From NCBI GenBank assembly GCA_017535925.1, contig JAFXTD010000023.1, positions 1-39,910 of the forward strand: 39,910 nt of DNA, given 5' to 3'. The first letter of the stretch is position 1; every line of letters starts with the position of its first letter. Positions 38,952 to 39,910 of the stretch are shown in pieces. This DNA is from Selenomonadaceae bacterium. Its GTDB lineage: Bacteria > Bacillota > Negativicutes > Selenomonadales > Selenomonadaceae. The translations under genes and the position numbers were made by a program. A model generated the notes under the pieces. The model was not told the DNA's origin, searched no databases, and was given only the letters and a program-made list of their open reading frames with translations.

Positions 38952-39910
38952 TTAGTTTAAACCGCTGCCGCTTATCTTGTGGCTCGTGCCGTTGATATTA
39001 ACGGAACTGCCGCTCTTGACATTCGTGAGGATGACCGAGCCGCCGCCGTCAATCGTAAGCGTGAGGGTGTTGTCTGCGAACGCCGCTTTAGTGTAAGTGC
39101 CGTTCGTGCCGTCCGCATTGAGGATTTGCAGGATGTCGCCGCTTGCATAATCGGTGATGGTATCTTTGCCCGTGTTCGGCTGATAGATGAAGGTGTCGTT
39201 ACCTGCACCGCCCGTGAGCGTATCGTTACCTGCGCCGCCCCACAGACTGTCGTTACCTGTTCCGCCGTTGATTGAATCGTTGCCTTTACCGCCGTCGATA
39301 TAATCAACTCCCGCGCCGCCGAGAATAGTATCTGCTCCACTGCCGCCGAGTATTGAATCGTTGCCGTTACCGCCGTTCAAGTAATCGGCTCCGGTGCTGC
39401 CCGTGATGGTATCGGCTCCTGCGCCACCCAAGATTGACGAATTGGCTCCCGTGCTCTTGATGAAGTCGTTGCCTGCACCTGCGTCGATTGTGACTTTCGC
39501 GCCGCTTGAGACAATCGAGTCGTTGCCGTTGCCCGTGTTGATTGTGAGCTCCGCGCCTTTATTCGATATCGTGTCGGCTGCCGTGCCGCCCGTTAAGGTC
39601 ATGTCGGTGTATGTGCCGCTTGCTATATAGAACTTGTAGTTGCCCGTGTTGCTCGCAACCGCGATATTACTGTCGAAGTTTGCAGCAGTCAATGTCACGA
39701 CGCCTTTCTTCACAGCAGCCGGTGTCGTCGCAACACCTGTCAATTTAAGTGCCTCCGTCGAGCTTGCCGCAACATAGGTAAGAGTCGTCTTATCGTCGTT
39801 GAGTTCGTAGTGAGCAAAAACACGATCCGTCTCGTAGGAGACTGTGCCGTTGGACAGCGTGCCCCATTGATCATCGCCGCCGGCAATCGTACTCATCTTG
39901 TTGCCGTAAG
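38952..39910 (-). CDS. RTX calcium-binding secreted protein, C-terminal part (partial)
   Basis: The gene runs off the right edge: the frame is open before the ATG at 39896 (YGNK precedes it), so the visible 319 residues are only the C-terminal part. About nine glycine-rich nonapeptides of the GGxGxDxux type (from about GGAGADTIT to GGAGNDTFI) form a calcium-binding parallel beta-roll, preceded by another repeat-like region (GNGNDSIVSSGAKVTIDAGA). The end (VNINGTSHKISGSGLN) probably carries a type I secretion signal. Such proteins need an ABC exporter, none of which is in the window. Cargo activity lies outside the window. A terminator and heptamer array follow. Confidence 0.9.
   Translation of the reverse strand, partial: YGNKMSTIAGGDDQWGTLSNGTVSYETDRVFAHYELNDDKTTLTYVAASSTEALKLTGVATTPAAVKKGVVTLTAANFDSNIAVASNTGNYKFYIASGTYTDMTLTGGTAADTISNKGAELTINTGNGNDSIVSSGAKVTIDAGAGNDFIKSTGANSSILGGAGADTITGSTGADYLNGGNGNDSILGGSGADTILGGAGVDYIDGGKGNDSINGGTGNDSLWGGAGNDTLTGGAGNDTFIYQPNTGKDTITDYASGDILQILNADGTNGTYTKAAFADNTLTLTIDGGGSVILTNVKSGSSVNINGTSHKISGSGLN

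Overview
The window looks like a chromosome segment of a motile, anaerobic, Gram-negative-type Firmicute, most likely a Negativicutes/Selenomonadales member. This is an inference. It rests on a flagellin, a TatA/TatC pair and an RTX-type secreted protein (suggesting an outer membrane) found together with clostridial-style genes such as the single-chain PurL and a bacterial citrate synthase, with AGGAGG-type ribosome sites and frequent TTG starts. No rRNA, tRNA or CRISPR array was seen.

Layout. 1-2773 holds the end of a sugar-phosphate isomerase/epimerase gene, then rsmI and metG. 2794-3012 is a hairpin-rich miniature element. 3011-7885 is a decaying block: a frameshifted acyl-CoA ligase, a double-glycine leader-like peptide, and remnants of citrate synthase, an AbrB-family membrane protein and an ATP-grasp protein. 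ispG (7955-9019) is intact and is followed by a degenerate IS5-type element and a second miniature element (9052-10050). 10143-10973 encodes a DUF3298-like exported protein and a six-cysteine secreted peptide. On the minus strand, 18595 down to 10975, lies tatA-tatC-flagellin-ubiD-glycosyltransferase-(gene with a G8 tract)-DUF6056 membrane protein. 18783-24092 on the plus strand has a beta-CASP-like metallohydrolase, a third hairpin element and a GrpE-like/atypical Hsp70 pair. 24181-27671 has a TauE-type permease and a three-gene minus-strand acyl-CoA operon (hot-dog dehydratase, thiolase-like, AMP ligase). 27802-29401 holds a short FliD-like protein and a SIMPL-domain protein. 29499-34783 is purL, a cysteine-rich CCG-like protein and a DUF2156 protein. 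34831-39910 holds an ArnT-like membrane protein, a hybrid histidine kinase and the C-terminal end of an RTX protein.

Three things stand out. First, at least thirteen loci carry short tandem arrays of heptamers, three of them in frame inside purL and one inside the DUF6056 gene. Several arrays share the same higher-order layout (unit, unit, variant unit, unit). Second, three copies of a three-hairpin element differ by paired changes that keep each stem intact; two of them share terminal repeats with the IS5-type remnant. Third, an eight-G tract splits a gene downstream of flagellin and a glycosyltransferase, which looks like a phase-variation switch.
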